Source: Armatimonadota bacterium
GTDB lineage: Bacteria > Sysuimicrobiota > Sysuimicrobiia > Sysuimicrobiales > Humicultoraceae
Assembly (NCBI GenBank): GCA_031459855.1
Contig: JAVKHP010000001.1
Location: 1,488,429-1,552,428 of the forward strand
Length of the DNA stretch: 64,000 nt
Direction: 5' to 3'
The notes under the pieces were generated by a model that had not been told where the DNA came from, did no database searches, and worked only from the letters and a program-made list of their open reading frames with translations. Positions within the stretch are counted from its first letter, which is position 1, and each line of letters starts with the position of its first letter. This document shows positions 1 to 10,175 of this stretch, one piece after another. A program made the translations under genes and the position numbers.

Positions 1-64
1 CGCCACCGTGCGCGAGGCCTGCGAGCAGCACGAACGCTGCCACCAGGACGGCTGTTCGTCTCAT
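1..64 (-). CDS. Secreted protein, N-terminal fragment only
   Basis: The gene runs off the left edge, so only its first 21 codons are present. They read as a signal peptide: Met-Arg-Arg-Thr followed by a hydrophobic stretch (AVLVAAFVLLAGLA). The ATG on the minus strand at 64-62 has a strong SD (GGAGGTG, 7 nt upstream), the same arrangement seen before the selenoprotein at 29120. The function cannot be told. The 250 bases between it and the next gene carry no clear gene. Confidence 0.6.
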   Translation of the reverse strand, partial: MRRTAVLVAAFVLLAGLAHGG

Positions 65-314
65 CGGTGTCACCTCCGGATGCTTCCTGGCTTCTCCCTG
101 GCGTACGAGTCTTCCTACGCGCACCCTGCGCGTACCTGCGCCCCACGCGCCCGGCCCCCGGCGTGCCGCAGCGGTGCGCCCCTGTCCCCCGCGCGGCCCA
201 CGGCCGTTCCTGTTCCCTGACCCCGCTGTTGTCCCGCCGCGCCGGCGCCCGGCCTACCCACCGTGGGGCTCCTCGCCGACCCTCCGCTGGCCGCCATCGT
301 TGCCGACGGCCGAC

Positions 315-1763
315 CTACTCGCCGTGGGGCGCCCCTGGCCGCACCAGCAGCGGGGTGACCTCCCGGACGGACGCGTACTGGTCGAGCGTCCACAACGCCC
401 GCAGCGCCGCGTCGGTCCGCGGGCCCAGCACCGGCTGGGCCAGGTGCCGGAACTTCTCCTCGAGCTGCGCGTCGCTCAACGGGTTGCGTGCGTGGCCCGG
501 CGGGAAGTCCACGCGCGCCGTCCACGTGCGCCCCGACCGCTCATACACCTCCACGACCGTGGGGATGCCGCGCGGATAGGCCGCGGTCAACGCTGGGTCC
601 TCGACCACCTCGGTGCGCGCCATGAGCTGGCGGACATCCTCGCGCTGGATGCGCGCCGGCGCGAACTGGCGCGCGGTCACCTCGCCGTCCAGGAGGGCCG
701 CCGCCACCAGGTAGGGCATGCTGTGGTCGGCCGTCTCGCGCGTCGTCGGCGCCCATTTCTCGGGCTCGCCGCCGATGATCTCGACCGCCACCCGGAACGT
801 GCGGATGACCACCCGGTCGATCGCCTCGGGCCGCAGCCCCTGCTGGCGCAGGTCGAGGGCCGCCGCGATCGCAGCCTGCGAGTGGTACTCGGCCGGCCAG
901 TACTTGATGTCGGTCTCCAGGAGCTTGAAGGTGGCCGGCGGCGGGGGCGTAGCGTCTGCGGGCCTGCCGCCTTCCTCTTCCCATCGCAGCTCGTTCTCCG
1001 AGGGCTCGGGCGCCTCGCCCGCCATGGGCGGAATGGCAAGCGGGCCCGAGACCTGGGCCATGAAGCCCCGGCGTCCCTCGAAGACCGGCGACGGTCCGGT
1101 GATGCCCTCCGTCGCCAGGTAGGCGGCGAAGACGGCGTTGTGGCTGGCGCCGCCGTAGGCCGCGCCCTTCCACATCGACAGGTGCCCGACGCGGGTCTGG
1201 CGCAGGTTGATCCCCGTGGTGGCGGCGATGTTGATCGCCTGCTCGATGGCGTCGACGTCGCCCCCCAGCAGGCGGGCGGCGCCCGCAGCCACGGCGATCC
1301 CGCCGTAGGTCACGTGGTCCCAGCCGCGGTCACGGATGCTGCTGGCGTCGGCCAGCCGGCAGACGATCTCGTAGGCCGCGACCAGCGCGGCGAGCAGGTC
1401 GCGGCCGGTGGCCCCGGCGTCCTCGGCCGCAGCCAGCAGCCCGGCCAGGTTGTCCGACGGGTGCAGGGCTTCCCTGGACAGGTAGGTGTCGTTGTAGTCG
1501 AGGTAGCGCACCATGTACCCGTTCACGAAGGCAGCCACGTCGGGCGCCGTGCGCTCGCCCCACGCCAGCACCGTGGCCCCGCCGGACGGGCTCAGCCGGC
1601 CGGCCGCGCGTCGGGCCGCCGCGATGGGCGGCTCGGCGGCCGCGCCCAGGGCGCACGCCACGGCGTCGATCACCCGGCGCTTGGCCTCGTGGATCACCTG
1701 GGCGGGAAGGGCCTCGTAGGCCAGGCCCGCCATGTACGCGGCGAAGCGGCGGGCCAGCGTCAC
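315..1763 (-). CDS. MmgE/PrpD family protein
   Basis: The 482-residue product matches the MmgE/PrpD family (2-methylcitrate dehydratase, cis-aconitate decarboxylase and relatives), which dehydrates or decarboxylates tricarboxylic acids in the cytosol. Family-like stretches include RRVIDAVACALGAA near the N terminus, the YMVRYLDYNDTY segment and HPSDNLAGLLAAAE. Length is usual for the family. The frame stays open upstream to 1949, but that part is arginine-rich and overlaps the preceding gene; the GTG at 1763, just before TLARRFAAYMAGL, is preferred, with a weak AGGGG upstream. It lies just downstream of an isocitrate-lyase/PEP-mutase gene, a pairing that recalls the methylcitrate cycle, but no citrate synthase is present, so the substrate is open. 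Confidence 0.88.
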   Translation of the reverse strand: MTLARRFAAYMAGLAYEALPAQVIHEAKRRVIDAVACALGAAAEPPIAAARRAAGRLSPSGGATVLAWGERTAPDVAAFVNGYMVRYLDYNDTYLSREALHPSDNLAGLLAAAEDAGATGRDLLAALVAAYEIVCRLADASSIRDRGWDHVTYGGIAVAAGAARLLGGDVDAIEQAINIAATTGINLRQTRVGHLSMWKGAAYGGASHNAVFAAYLATEGITGPSPVFEGRRGFMAQVSGPLAIPPMAGEAPEPSENELRWEEEGGRPADATPPPPATFKLLETDIKYWPAEYHSQAAIAAALDLRQQGLRPEAIDRVVIRTFRVAVEIIGGEPEKWAPTTRETADHSMPYLVAAALLDGEVTARQFAPARIQREDVRQLMARTEVVEDPALTAAYPRGIPTVVEVYERSGRTWTARVDFPPGHARNPLSDAQLEEKFRHLAQPVLGPRTDAALRALWTLDQYASVREVTPLLVRPGAPHGE

Positions 1764-1845
1764 GGGCCGGTGCCCCTGTACGGCTGGCGGGCGGCAGCCG
1801 CGCCGCCGGGTCGGGCACAGCGCTGGGTGTGCCTGCGTGCCGACC

Positions 1846-2748
1846 TCACCGCATGGCCTCCCCGCGGGCGGATATTGCCCCGTAGCGGCGTTCCCGCTCC
1901 TCCCATGCGGGCAGGTCCACGAGCCGGTCGCGTTCCGCGAACGAGGCAAGCCGGTCGCCCATGCCCGTGGCCGTGCCCGTGGTGCGCACCAGGGCGGCAG
2001 CTTCCTGCATGGCGGCGATGGCCGCCCGCTGCAGGTCGGAGGGCACGATCATGATGCGGTACCCCATGGCCTCCAGGCGCGCGGGTGGCACCAGAGGGGT
2101 CTTGCCGCCCGCGAACATGTTCACCAGCAGCGGTGCTGCCACGGCGCGCGCGATGCGTTCGAGCTCGTCTTCCGATTCGGGGGCCTCCACGAAGAGCACG
2201 TCGGCGCCGGCCTCGGCGTAGCGGTTGGCGCGTTCGATCGCGGCCGCAAGCCCCAGCACCGCCCGGGCGTCGGTGCGGGCGATGATCACCAGGTCGGGGT
2301 CGCGCCGGGCATCGAGCGCGGCGCGCAGCTTGCCCACGAACTCGTCGGTGGAAACCAGCTGCTTGCCCGCGTAGTGCCCGCACTTCTTGGGCGTCACCTG
2401 GTCCTCCAGGTGCAGGGCGGCCACGCCCGCCCGCTCGAACTCCCGCACCGTGCGGACGACGTTGAGGGCGTTGCCGTAGCCCGCGTCGGCGTCGGCGATC
2501 ACGGGCAGCGGCGTGGCGTCGGTGATCTCGCGGACCCGGGCCAGCACCTCGGACAGGCCCAGCAGGCCCAGGTCGGGCAGGCCCGCGCTGCGCGCGATGG
2601 CGCCGCCGCTGGCGTAGAGCGCCTCGAACCCGGCCTCGGTGGCGATGCGTGCCGACAGCCCGTCGAAGACCCCCGGGGCGATCAGCAGGCCCCCGGCCCG
2701 CAGCCGCTCGCGCAGCCGGCGGGCTGGTGAGGGCGCGGTGTGGGACAT
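1846..2748 (-). CDS. Isocitrate lyase/PEP mutase family protein (PrpB-like)
   Basis: This 300-residue TIM-barrel enzyme belongs to the isocitrate lyase/PEP mutase superfamily. It shows the Mg-binding DADAGYG motif (Asp86 and Asp88), LHLEDQ (Glu115) and the active-site loop KKCGH (residues 121-125) whose Cys acts in the C-C lyases. The intact KKCGH favours a lyase, such as 2-methylisocitrate lyase or oxaloacetate/carboxyvinyl-type lyase, over a mutase. The ATG at 2748 has a GGGAGG SD; upstream in-frame sequence is the divergent promoter region. Together with the MmgE/PrpD gene 80 bp downstream it probably forms a two-gene operon for C3-derived or branched organic acids. The exact substrate is not decidable from sequence. 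Confidence 0.88.
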   Translation of the reverse strand: MSHTAPSPARRLRERLRAGGLLIAPGVFDGLSARIATEAGFEALYASGGAIARSAGLPDLGLLGLSEVLARVREITDATPLPVIADADAGYGNALNVVRTVREFERAGVAALHLEDQVTPKKCGHYAGKQLVSTDEFVGKLRAALDARRDPDLVIIARTDARAVLGLAAAIERANRYAEAGADVLFVEAPESEDELERIARAVAAPLLVNMFAGGKTPLVPPARLEAMGYRIMIVPSDLQRAAIAAMQEAAALVRTTGTATGMGDRLASFAERDRLVDLPAWEERERRYGAISARGEAMR

Positions 2749-2824
2749 CGTCGGGGCCTCCCGGAACGTCAGGGTGTCGTGCAGTCTGCAGCATACGGGA
2801 TTCCCCGCGGCCTGGCAACGCGGG

Positions 2825-2830
2825 TACAAT
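2825..2830 (+). promoter_or_regulatory. Possible -10 box (TACAAT) for the DUF255 gene
   Basis: TACAAT lies 10 bp before the ATG at 2840 in the 91-bp divergent intergenic region. No good -35 hexamer is visible 16-18 bp upstream. If used, it would give a leader of only a few bases. Confidence 0.3.
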
Positions 2831-2839
2831 GAAAGGACG

Positions 2840-4873
2840 ATGCCCAACCGCCTGATCGGCGAAACGAGTCCCTACCTCCTGCAGCACGCCCACAACCCCG
2901 TCGACTGGTACCCCTGGGGTGAAGAGGCGTTGCGCCGGGCGCGGGAGGAGGACAAGCCCATCTTCCTCAGCATCGGCTACGCCGCGTGCCACTGGTGCCA
3001 CGTGATGGAGCGCGAGTCGTTCGAGGACCCCGCGGTGGCGCGCCTGATGAACGAGCACTTCGTCAACGTCAAGGTCGACCGCGAGGAGCGCCCCGACCTC
3101 GACGACATCTACATGCAGGCGGTCGTCGCCCTCACCGGGCACGGGGGCTGGCCGATGAGCGTCTTCCTCACGCCTGACGGCGTCCCGTTCTACGGCGGCA
3201 CCTACTTCCCGCCCGAGCCGCGGCACGGCCTGCCGTCGTTCCGACAGGTGCTCGAAGCCATCGCGGCCGCCTGGCGCCACCGGCGCGACGAGGTGCTGCG
3301 CGGCGGCCAGGCCCTGCTGGAGGTGCTGCGTCGGAGCAGCGCGCCGCCGCAGGCCGACAGCACCCTGCGCCCGGCCACGCTGGATGCCGCCTTCGCGCAG
3401 CTGGAGCGGCAGTTCGACCTGGCCCACGGCGGCTGGGGCGGCGCGCCCAAGTTCCCCCAGCCCATGGCCCTGGAGTTCCTGCTGCGGACCTACGTGCGCA
3501 CGGGCGAGGAGAGCGCGCGCCGCATGGCCGAGCGCACCCTGGAGAAGATGGCGCGCGGGGGCATCTACGACCACCTGGGCGGCGGGTTCCACCGGTACGC
3601 GGTCGACGCCCTCTGGCGCGTGCCCCACTTCGAGAAGATGCTCTACGACAACGCGCAGCTGGCGCGCGTCTACGTGCAGGCCTGGCAGGCGACCCGGCGC
3701 CCCCTCTACCGCGCGGTCGCCGAGGAGACGGCGGACTTCCTGCTGCGCGAGATGCAGGACCCCGCTGGCGGCTTCTACAGCAGCCTCGACGCCGACAGCG
3801 AGGGCGAAGAGGGGAAGTTCTACGTCTGGACGCGCCAGGAGCTCCGCGCGGTGCTGGGCGAGGACGCCCCGCTCTTCGAGGACGCCTACGGTGTCACCGC
3901 CGAGGGGAACTTCGAGGGGCGGTGCGTGCTGTACCGGGCGCGCGAGCCCGACGTGCTGGCCGAGCGCTGGGGTGCGGACGCCGACGTGCTGGAGGCGCGG
4001 TTGGCCGCGGCCCGGCGCCGGCTGCTGGCCGTGCGCGCCGCGCGCGTGCGGCCGGGGTGCGACGACAAGGTGCTGGCGGCGTGGAACGGCCTCGCGATCG
4101 GCGCCCTGGCCGACGCGGCGCGGGTGCTGGGGCGCGACGACTACCGTGAGGCCGCCGCGCGCGCTGCGGCGTTCGTGCTGGAGGCGATGCGCACGCCCCA
4201 GGGCCGCCTGCGGCGCTCGTGGCGCCAGGGCGTGGCCAGGGGCGAGGCCTTCCTGGAAGACTACGCGAACCTCGCCGACGGGCTGCTGGCGCTCTACGAG
4301 GCCACGTTCGAGGGCCGCTGGTTCGTCGAGGCACAGCGGCTGGCCGAGGTGATGCTCTCCGGCTACCGCGATCCCGCCGGCGGCTTCTTCGACGTGGCCG
4401 ACGACCACGAGGCGCTGGTCGTGCGGCCCAAGAGCCTGCAGGACACCGCCACGCCATCGGGCGGCGCCGCGGCCGCCGGGGCACTGCTGCGTCTGGCCGC
4501 GCTGACCGGCGAGGGACGCTACCGCGACCTGGCCGAGGAGGCCCTGCGCGCGGTCCAGCCGCTGGCCGCCACCTATCCGACCGCGTTCGCCCGCTGGCTG
4601 TGCGCGCTCGACTTCGCGCTCGCCCCGCCCCGCGAGGTGGCCCTGGTCGGCGACCCCGCCAGCGCCGACACGCGGGCGCTGCTCGACGTGCTCTGGGGCG
4701 CGTACCGACCCAACCAGGTCGTCGCTCTGGCGCGGCCGGGCGAGGTGCCCGTGGTGCCGCTCCTGGAAGGGCGCACGGCGCAGGACGGTAAGGCCACGGC
4801 GTTCGTCTGCGAGCGGTTCGCCTGCCGGTTGCCGGTCACCGACCCCGCGGCCCTGGCCGCCCAGCTGGGCTGA
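2840..4873 (+). CDS. DUF255/YyaL-type thioredoxin-domain protein
   Basis: The 677-residue protein is of the DUF255 (YyaL, human SPATA20) family. An N-terminal thioredoxin-fold domain (about 1-165) has the signature [13 protein letters not shown], with the CxxC-like pair Cys50-His-Trp-Cys53, followed by an (alpha/alpha)6-barrel region resembling N-acylglucosamine 2-epimerase/cellobiose epimerase (for example [12 protein letters not shown] and [18 protein letters not shown]). The function of the family is unsettled; redox or carbohydrate-related roles are proposed. Family length is normal. The ATG at 2840 is the first start that gives the conserved opening [21 protein letters not shown]. It is transcribed divergently from the lyase operon and convergently with the subtilase downstream. 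Confidence 0.93.
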   Translation: MPNRLIGETSPYLLQHAHNPVDWYPWGEEALRRAREEDKPIFLSIGYAACHWCHVMERESFEDPAVARLMNEHFVNVKVDREERPDLDDIYMQAVVALTGHGGWPMSVFLTPDGVPFYGGTYFPPEPRHGLPSFRQVLEAIAAAWRHRRDEVLRGGQALLEVLRRSSAPPQADSTLRPATLDAAFAQLERQFDLAHGGWGGAPKFPQPMALEFLLRTYVRTGEESARRMAERTLEKMARGGIYDHLGGGFHRYAVDALWRVPHFEKMLYDNAQLARVYVQAWQATRRPLYRAVAEETADFLLREMQDPAGGFYSSLDADSEGEEGKFYVWTRQELRAVLGEDAPLFEDAYGVTAEGNFEGRCVLYRAREPDVLAERWGADADVLEARLAAARRRLLAVRAARVRPGCDDKVLAAWNGLAIGALADAARVLGRDDYREAAARAAAFVLEAMRTPQGRLRRSWRQGVARGEAFLEDYANLADGLLALYEATFEGRWFVEAQRLAEVMLSGYRDPAGGFFDVADDHEALVVRPKSLQDTATPSGGAAAAGALLRLAALTGEGRYRDLAEEALRAVQPLAATYPTAFARWLCALDFALAPPREVALVGDPASADTRALLDVLWGAYRPNQVVALARPGEVPVVPLLEGRTAQDGKATAFVCERFACRLPVTDPAALAAQLG

Positions 4874-4896
4874 CGGCGGGGCGCTTGCCTAGCGGC

Positions 4897-6081
<1,185 letters not shown>

Positions 6082-6471
6082 GATCGCCCCCCCTGTCCGT
6101 GGCCGAGATGCTGCCGCGACGGCGACAGCCCCGACCGGGATCCCCGAGTGCGGGTCCGTAACAATGATCGAACCACTGTGCGGGGGTTCTGTCAACGGCA
6201 GTTTGCCGGCAGTTTGGGGAAGTGCCGATCGCACGTGGCAGGGCATCGGTGGACGCTTTGTCCACGGCGGTTCGCCGGCGGCTCGGGGGAGGGCTTGCGG
6301 CGTCTGGCAGAGGTCAGCAACAGGTGGGCAGCTGGCGATCGGCTTCAGACTGCTGCGGTAGAGGCCCGCAGTGCGGCGTCCGTTAGGGGCCAGCAACAGG
6401 TGGGGGCAGGGTAGAATACAGGGCAGGCGCTCAAGCACTCGCAGGCGCGCGTGGCAGGAGGCAGCCGCCTG
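6082..6471. other. Divergent intergenic region, 390 bp
   Basis: No gene is seen. It separates the subtilase (minus) from the PilX-like gene (plus). A 14-base string, CAGCAACAGGTGGG, occurs twice on the plus strand (about 6315 and 6390). A TAGAAT hexamer at 6412-6417 could be a -10 box for the plus-strand gene, without a convincing -35. Confidence 0.35.
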
Positions 6472-7938
6472 ATGCTGCACTCGGTGCCAGGCGGCATGGA
6501 GGGCTCGACGATACGACCGGTTGCGGGCAGGCAGCAGCGATCTGGCGCGTCCAGCGCGGCGCAGGGCACTGCGCTCGTGGCCGTGCTCGTCGTCCTGCTG
6601 CTGGCGACGGCGCTCGCAGGGTCGGCCGCGTGGCTGTTGCAGCGCCAGCAGGCTCGGGCCGGCACCCGCTACCGCTCGGCTGCCGCCCTGGCCGCGGCCG
6701 AGGCCGGCGTCCACCGGGCGCTGGCGGTCCTGGAGTCGGTGGCGCCCGACGGCTGGTCGCCGGGCGCCCTCTGGCGACCGAGCGGGCACGTCGAGCACCA
6801 CCGCGTCGGGGCCCTGGATGCGCGCTCGATCGTGAGCATCACCGACGAGGCCGACGGGGCCCTGCTCGTCACGGCCACCGGTGAGGCCGGGGGTACCGCC
6901 AGGCGCATACGCGCGCGCGTCTACCTGGCGTCGCCGGCCCTGCTGGTGGGCCTCTACGCCACCAGCCTCGTACGCCTGGAGGAGCCCCCAGCCGCGACCG
7001 TCGTGCTTCCCTACGGGCACGGCATTGGGGATCGCCCGTGGGTCCACGTCGCCGCGGGCGAGGGCGTGTGGTTTGCGACGGGCAGCGTGTCCATCAACGA
7101 CCCGTCGGTGCGCCTTCCGATCGGCCCGGGCCCGGTCGACCCGCCCGGCGCGCCGCCCGAAGCGCCCCGCGCGGGGCCCGTGCGCCTGCTGCTGGCGCGC
7201 CGCGCCCAGCTGACACTGGGATGGGACCGGCAGCCGGTCGAGCTGGCGTTCCTGCGCGCGGCGGGCATCCACGTGGAGGGCGTGGTCTACCGCGACGAGG
7301 CGTTGCCCGCGCTGCCGCAGGTCGATCGTGCCTACTACCGCGCCCGCGCCGCGGCCAACCACCTGAATGCGCCCGTGCACCGGGCCGCGGGCGTGTTCCT
7401 GGGCGACCGCGCCCTGACCGACAAGCTCGACAGCGTTTACACGCCCGAGGAACTGCGACAGGTGCTGCGCTACTTCCGGAAGAGCGGTGCGCCACCGCGG
7501 CTGGCTGGCATCGTCTACGTGCGGGGCGGGGTCGAGCTGGTGGATCGCGCGCGGCTCGTCGTCATCGACGGCGCGCTGGTCGCCGAAAGTACCGTGCACC
7601 TCATCGAGGAGGCCGTCCTCGAGATCCTGCACTCGCCCGCCACGCGCACCTGGCCGGGCCTGGTGGTGCTCGACGACGGTGCCCTGCTGCTGGCCCAGGG
7701 CGCGCGCCTGCGGGTGCACGGCCTCGTCTACGTCAGCCGCCTGGTCGACGCGGGCGACGGCGTGACGGTCGATGTCGTGGGCGCGGTGCTGGCGGGCGAT
7801 CCACGCCACAGCGTGCGCAACCGCGCGGCGACAGTGGTGATCCGCTACGATCCTGCCGTGATGGGCACCCCGGGCCTCCGCTGGACGCCCGGCGGGGCCC
7901 CGGTCGTCTGGGTGGCCGCCTGGGAGGAACTCCCGTAG
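6472..7938 (+). CDS. PilX-like membrane-anchored protein (pilus-assembly type)
   Basis: The 488-residue protein has one hydrophobic segment near the N terminus, residues about 32-54 (GTALVAVLVVLLLATALAGS), followed by a QRQQARAGTRYRSAAALAAAEAGVHRAL-like helix. This is typical of PilX/PilV-type minor pilus components, whose helix runs out of the membrane into the periplasm. The remaining 400 residues form a predicted extracytoplasmic, beta-rich domain with several VVxxGAxV-type strands. No canonical prepilin Glu at +5 is evident. The ATG at 6472 is chosen over a GTG at 6451 because AGGAGG lies 10 nt upstream. The best guess is a pilus or cell-surface accessory protein; no exact function is claimed. 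Confidence 0.65.
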   Translation: MLHSVPGGMEGSTIRPVAGRQQRSGASSAAQGTALVAVLVVLLLATALAGSAAWLLQRQQARAGTRYRSAAALAAAEAGVHRALAVLESVAPDGWSPGALWRPSGHVEHHRVGALDARSIVSITDEADGALLVTATGEAGGTARRIRARVYLASPALLVGLYATSLVRLEEPPAATVVLPYGHGIGDRPWVHVAAGEGVWFATGSVSINDPSVRLPIGPGPVDPPGAPPEAPRAGPVRLLLARRAQLTLGWDRQPVELAFLRAAGIHVEGVVYRDEALPALPQVDRAYYRARAAANHLNAPVHRAAGVFLGDRALTDKLDSVYTPEELRQVLRYFRKSGAPPRLAGIVYVRGGVELVDRARLVVIDGALVAESTVHLIEEAVLEILHSPATRTWPGLVVLDDGALLLAQGARLRVHGLVYVSRLVDAGDGVTVDVVGAVLAGDPRHSVRNRAATVVIRYDPAVMGTPGLRWTPGGAPVVWVAAWEELP

Positions 7939-7989
7939 CGCCAGACCGGCGACTGCGGAGCCGAGGCGTGGTGGGCCGACGCTTTAACC

Positions 7990-8694
7990 TCACCCGCCGG
8001 CCGGGCGGCCGGAGACCGCGGGCGCGAAGGTATCGAGGATGCGCTGGATCTGGTGGCGGGCAGCCGGCCGTAGCAGCGGCAGCTGCACGCCGGCGTCCCG
8101 GTAGGCCGCAATGCGCCGCGCCACGTCGTCGGCCGTCCCGCACGCGGTGAGCTCCTCGATGTAGGCCCGGGGGAGGGCGCGGGCCAGCGCCTCGGGGCCG
8201 CCCTGCTCGAAGGCCGCCCGAAAGGCCGGCAGGTCGTCCTCACGGATGACCGGCTCGCCCACCGCCGTGCGGACGCGGGCGTTGTACGCCATGCGCCGGG
8301 GGTGGAACTTGCTCGCCACCTCCCAGCGGATGGCCTCGATGGCGGCCTCGCGCGTCTCCTCCAGCGAGGTCGGCACGATGGCCGCCACCTCGAACTGCGC
8401 CCAGTCCCGCCCGGCCGCCTCGGCCGCCTGCCGCACGATGCGCAGCGCGTTGGCCGCGTAGCCCGGTGAGGTGACGGCGTTCAACAGCACGCCGTCGCCG
8501 ATCTCGCCAGCCAGGCGCAGGCGCCGCGTCGCACCGGCGAACGCGGCGAGCGCGCTCACGGAGTCGCGCACGAGGTTGATCGTTTCGGAGAAGAAGCCCA
8601 GCTCGTACCCGCGGGCGTCGGCGTACTGCATCCAGGAGGCCATCTCCTGGACGCGCATCGTCGGATCGTACCCCAGGGCGAAACCGATGCGCAT
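7990..8694 (-). CDS. LLM-class (F420-type) oxidoreductase, internally deleted
   Basis: Both ends match the bacterial luciferase-like monooxygenase/5,10-methylene-H4MPT reductase family: MRIGFALGYDP at the start, and AGEIGDGVLLNAVTSPGYAANALRIV in the second half. Family members have about 330 residues; this one has 234. The sequence SALAAFAGATRRLRL (to about residue 61) runs directly into AGEIGDGVLLN, so roughly 100 residues of the TIM barrel, including most of the cofactor site, are absent without a frameshift. The joint lies near 8515-8520. It begins 15 bp after the amidohydrolase stop, with no good SD, and is the last gene of the peptide operon. It is probably inactive or repurposed. Confidence 0.75.
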   Translation of the reverse strand: MRIGFALGYDPTMRVQEMASWMQYADARGYELGFFSETINLVRDSVSALAAFAGATRRLRLAGEIGDGVLLNAVTSPGYAANALRIVRQAAEAAGRDWAQFEVAAIVPTSLEETREAAIEAIRWEVASKFHPRRMAYNARVRTAVGEPVIREDDLPAFRAAFEQGGPEALARALPRAYIEELTACGTADDVARRIAAYRDAGVQLPLLRPAARHQIQRILDTFAPAVSGRPAGG

Positions 8695-8708
8695 CGTCCG
8701 CGGCGCGC

Positions 8709-9971
8709 CTAGATCAGGTCCTGTCCGTCCCACCGCACGAACCGGCCGGCGGCGACGATGCCGTCGATGCGCTGCTGCTCGCCCGGGGCCAGCACCCGCA
8801 GGTCCTGGAGCGGGTCGCCGTCGACCACCAGCAGGTCGGCGGCCAGCCCCGGTCGGACCGCGCCCGTCACGCGCTCCAGACCCAGCGCCCGGGCGGCCTC
8901 GGACGTGGCCGCGGCCAGGACCTCGCGTGGACTGTACCCGCAGGCGGCCAGCATCAGCATCTCGACGCCCACCGACCCGTGGCAGAACAGCGCGTTGCCG
9001 CCGGCATCGGTGCCCGTCGCGACCCGCACGCCATGGGCACGCGCGATGCGCATGCGCTCGTGCACCCGCGGCACCACGAACCCCATCGCCTCGAGCTCGC
9101 GCTGGCGCGCGGCCTGCGCCGGGGGCACGGCCTGGCGCTCGCGCGCCTGGTCCAGGAAGTGGTGCACCGCCAGCGTCGGCACCAGCCACGTGCCCTGCGC
9201 GGCCATGCGGGCCGCCAGCGCGTCGTCCAGGAAGGTGCCGTGCTCGAGGGTGTCGACGCCGGCCTCCAGCGCGATCTCGATGCCGGCGCGCGCGTGGGCG
9301 TGGGCGGCCACCCGACGGCCCCACCGGTGGGCCTCGTCGACCGCCGCCCGCACCTCCTCCAGCCGGTACTGGGGTAGCCGCGGGTCCTGGCCGGGCGAGG
9401 CCAGGCCGCCGGTCACGCCCATGACCTTGATCCAGTCGACCCCCTGGGCCACGTGCTCGCGCACCGCCCGGCGCACGCCCTCCTCGCCGTCGGCCTGCAG
9501 GCAGCGCCAGTGCACGTGCCCGCCCGTGGGCGTGATCCCCAGGCCGGCGGCGACGATCCGCGGCCCGACCACCAGCCCCGCGGCCACCGCTTCCCGGAGG
9601 TGCACGTCGAGGTAGGCGCGGCACCCCAGCACGCGCACCGTGGTGATGCCGGCCAGCAGCGTGCGGCGTGCGGCCTCGACGGTGCGCAACGCGTGCAGCC
9701 CTTCGGGTTCGTGCAGGCGCCGCGAGGTGGGATAGTCGCCGTAGGGCAGGGGCTCGCCCCCGACCAGGTGGGTGTGGGCGTCGATCAGGCCCGGCATCAC
9801 CGTCTTGCCGCCCACGTCGAAGCGCACGGTGTACTCCGACGGCACCGCCAGCCCGGCGGCGGCCGCGACGATCCGCCCGTCCTCGACGAGGATGGTGGCA
9901 CCGGCCACGTCGCCGCCCTCCCCGTCCAGCAGGCGGGCGCCGGTGAGCGCGAAGCGCGGTGGCGCCATCAT
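8709..9971 (-). CDS. Amidohydrolase (imidazolonepropionase/prolidase-like)
   Basis: A 420-residue metal-dependent hydrolase of the amidohydrolase superfamily. It has the HxH metal site His66-x-His68 (LIDAHTHL), a candidate carboxylated Lys182 (DWIKVMGV), further His ligands at 224/226 (AAHAHA) and 244 (LEHGT), and the catalytic Asp322 (ATGTDAGG). This matches the binuclear-zinc subgroup of Xaa-Pro/Xaa-Arg dipeptidases and imidazolonepropionase-like enzymes, acting on cyclic or dipeptide amides in the cytosol. The ATG ATG at 9971/9968 leaves the exact start open. Its position after the dipeptide ABC genes suggests it processes the imported compound. Confidence 0.9.
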   Translation of the reverse strand: MMAPPRFALTGARLLDGEGGDVAGATILVEDGRIVAAAAGLAVPSEYTVRFDVGGKTVMPGLIDAHTHLVGGEPLPYGDYPTSRRLHEPEGLHALRTVEAARRTLLAGITTVRVLGCRAYLDVHLREAVAAGLVVGPRIVAAGLGITPTGGHVHWRCLQADGEEGVRRAVREHVAQGVDWIKVMGVTGGLASPGQDPRLPQYRLEEVRAAVDEAHRWGRRVAAHAHARAGIEIALEAGVDTLEHGTFLDDALAARMAAQGTWLVPTLAVHHFLDQARERQAVPPAQAARQRELEAMGFVVPRVHERMRIARAHGVRVATGTDAGGNALFCHGSVGVEMLMLAACGYSPREVLAAATSEAARALGLERVTGAVRPGLAADLLVVDGDPLQDLRVLAPGEQQRIDGIVAAGRFVRWDGQDLI

Positions 9972-10063
9972 CGGGAGCCGGGGTGCGCACCGCGCGGTGC
10001 TGGCGGCAATGCACGGTTGGCGCGCCGGCCGCCATCTCTCGCGATCTCCGGGCAGCCCTGCCC

Positions 10064-10175
10064 CGTCACGGCACGCAAACCAGGTGCATCCACGCCAGTG
10101 GCAGGGCGGAGAGGGGCTTCGTCGTCCGCGACCTTCGTCACGGCACGCTGACCAGGTGCATCCACTGCAGGGCGT
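10064..10175. repeat. Partial duplication of the dppA 3' end
   Basis: About 40 bp at 10064-10106 nearly repeat 10138-10175, which contains the last codons and the stop of the dppA-like gene (Trp-Met-His-Leu-Val ... stop). The copy lies 74 bp downstream of the gene and differs at a few bases. It looks like a small tandem duplication fossil. Confidence 0.6.

Noticed and set aside
1760-4408. 882-codon open frame on the minus strand
   Set aside because: It is the antisense shadow of the DUF255 gene and has no family features.
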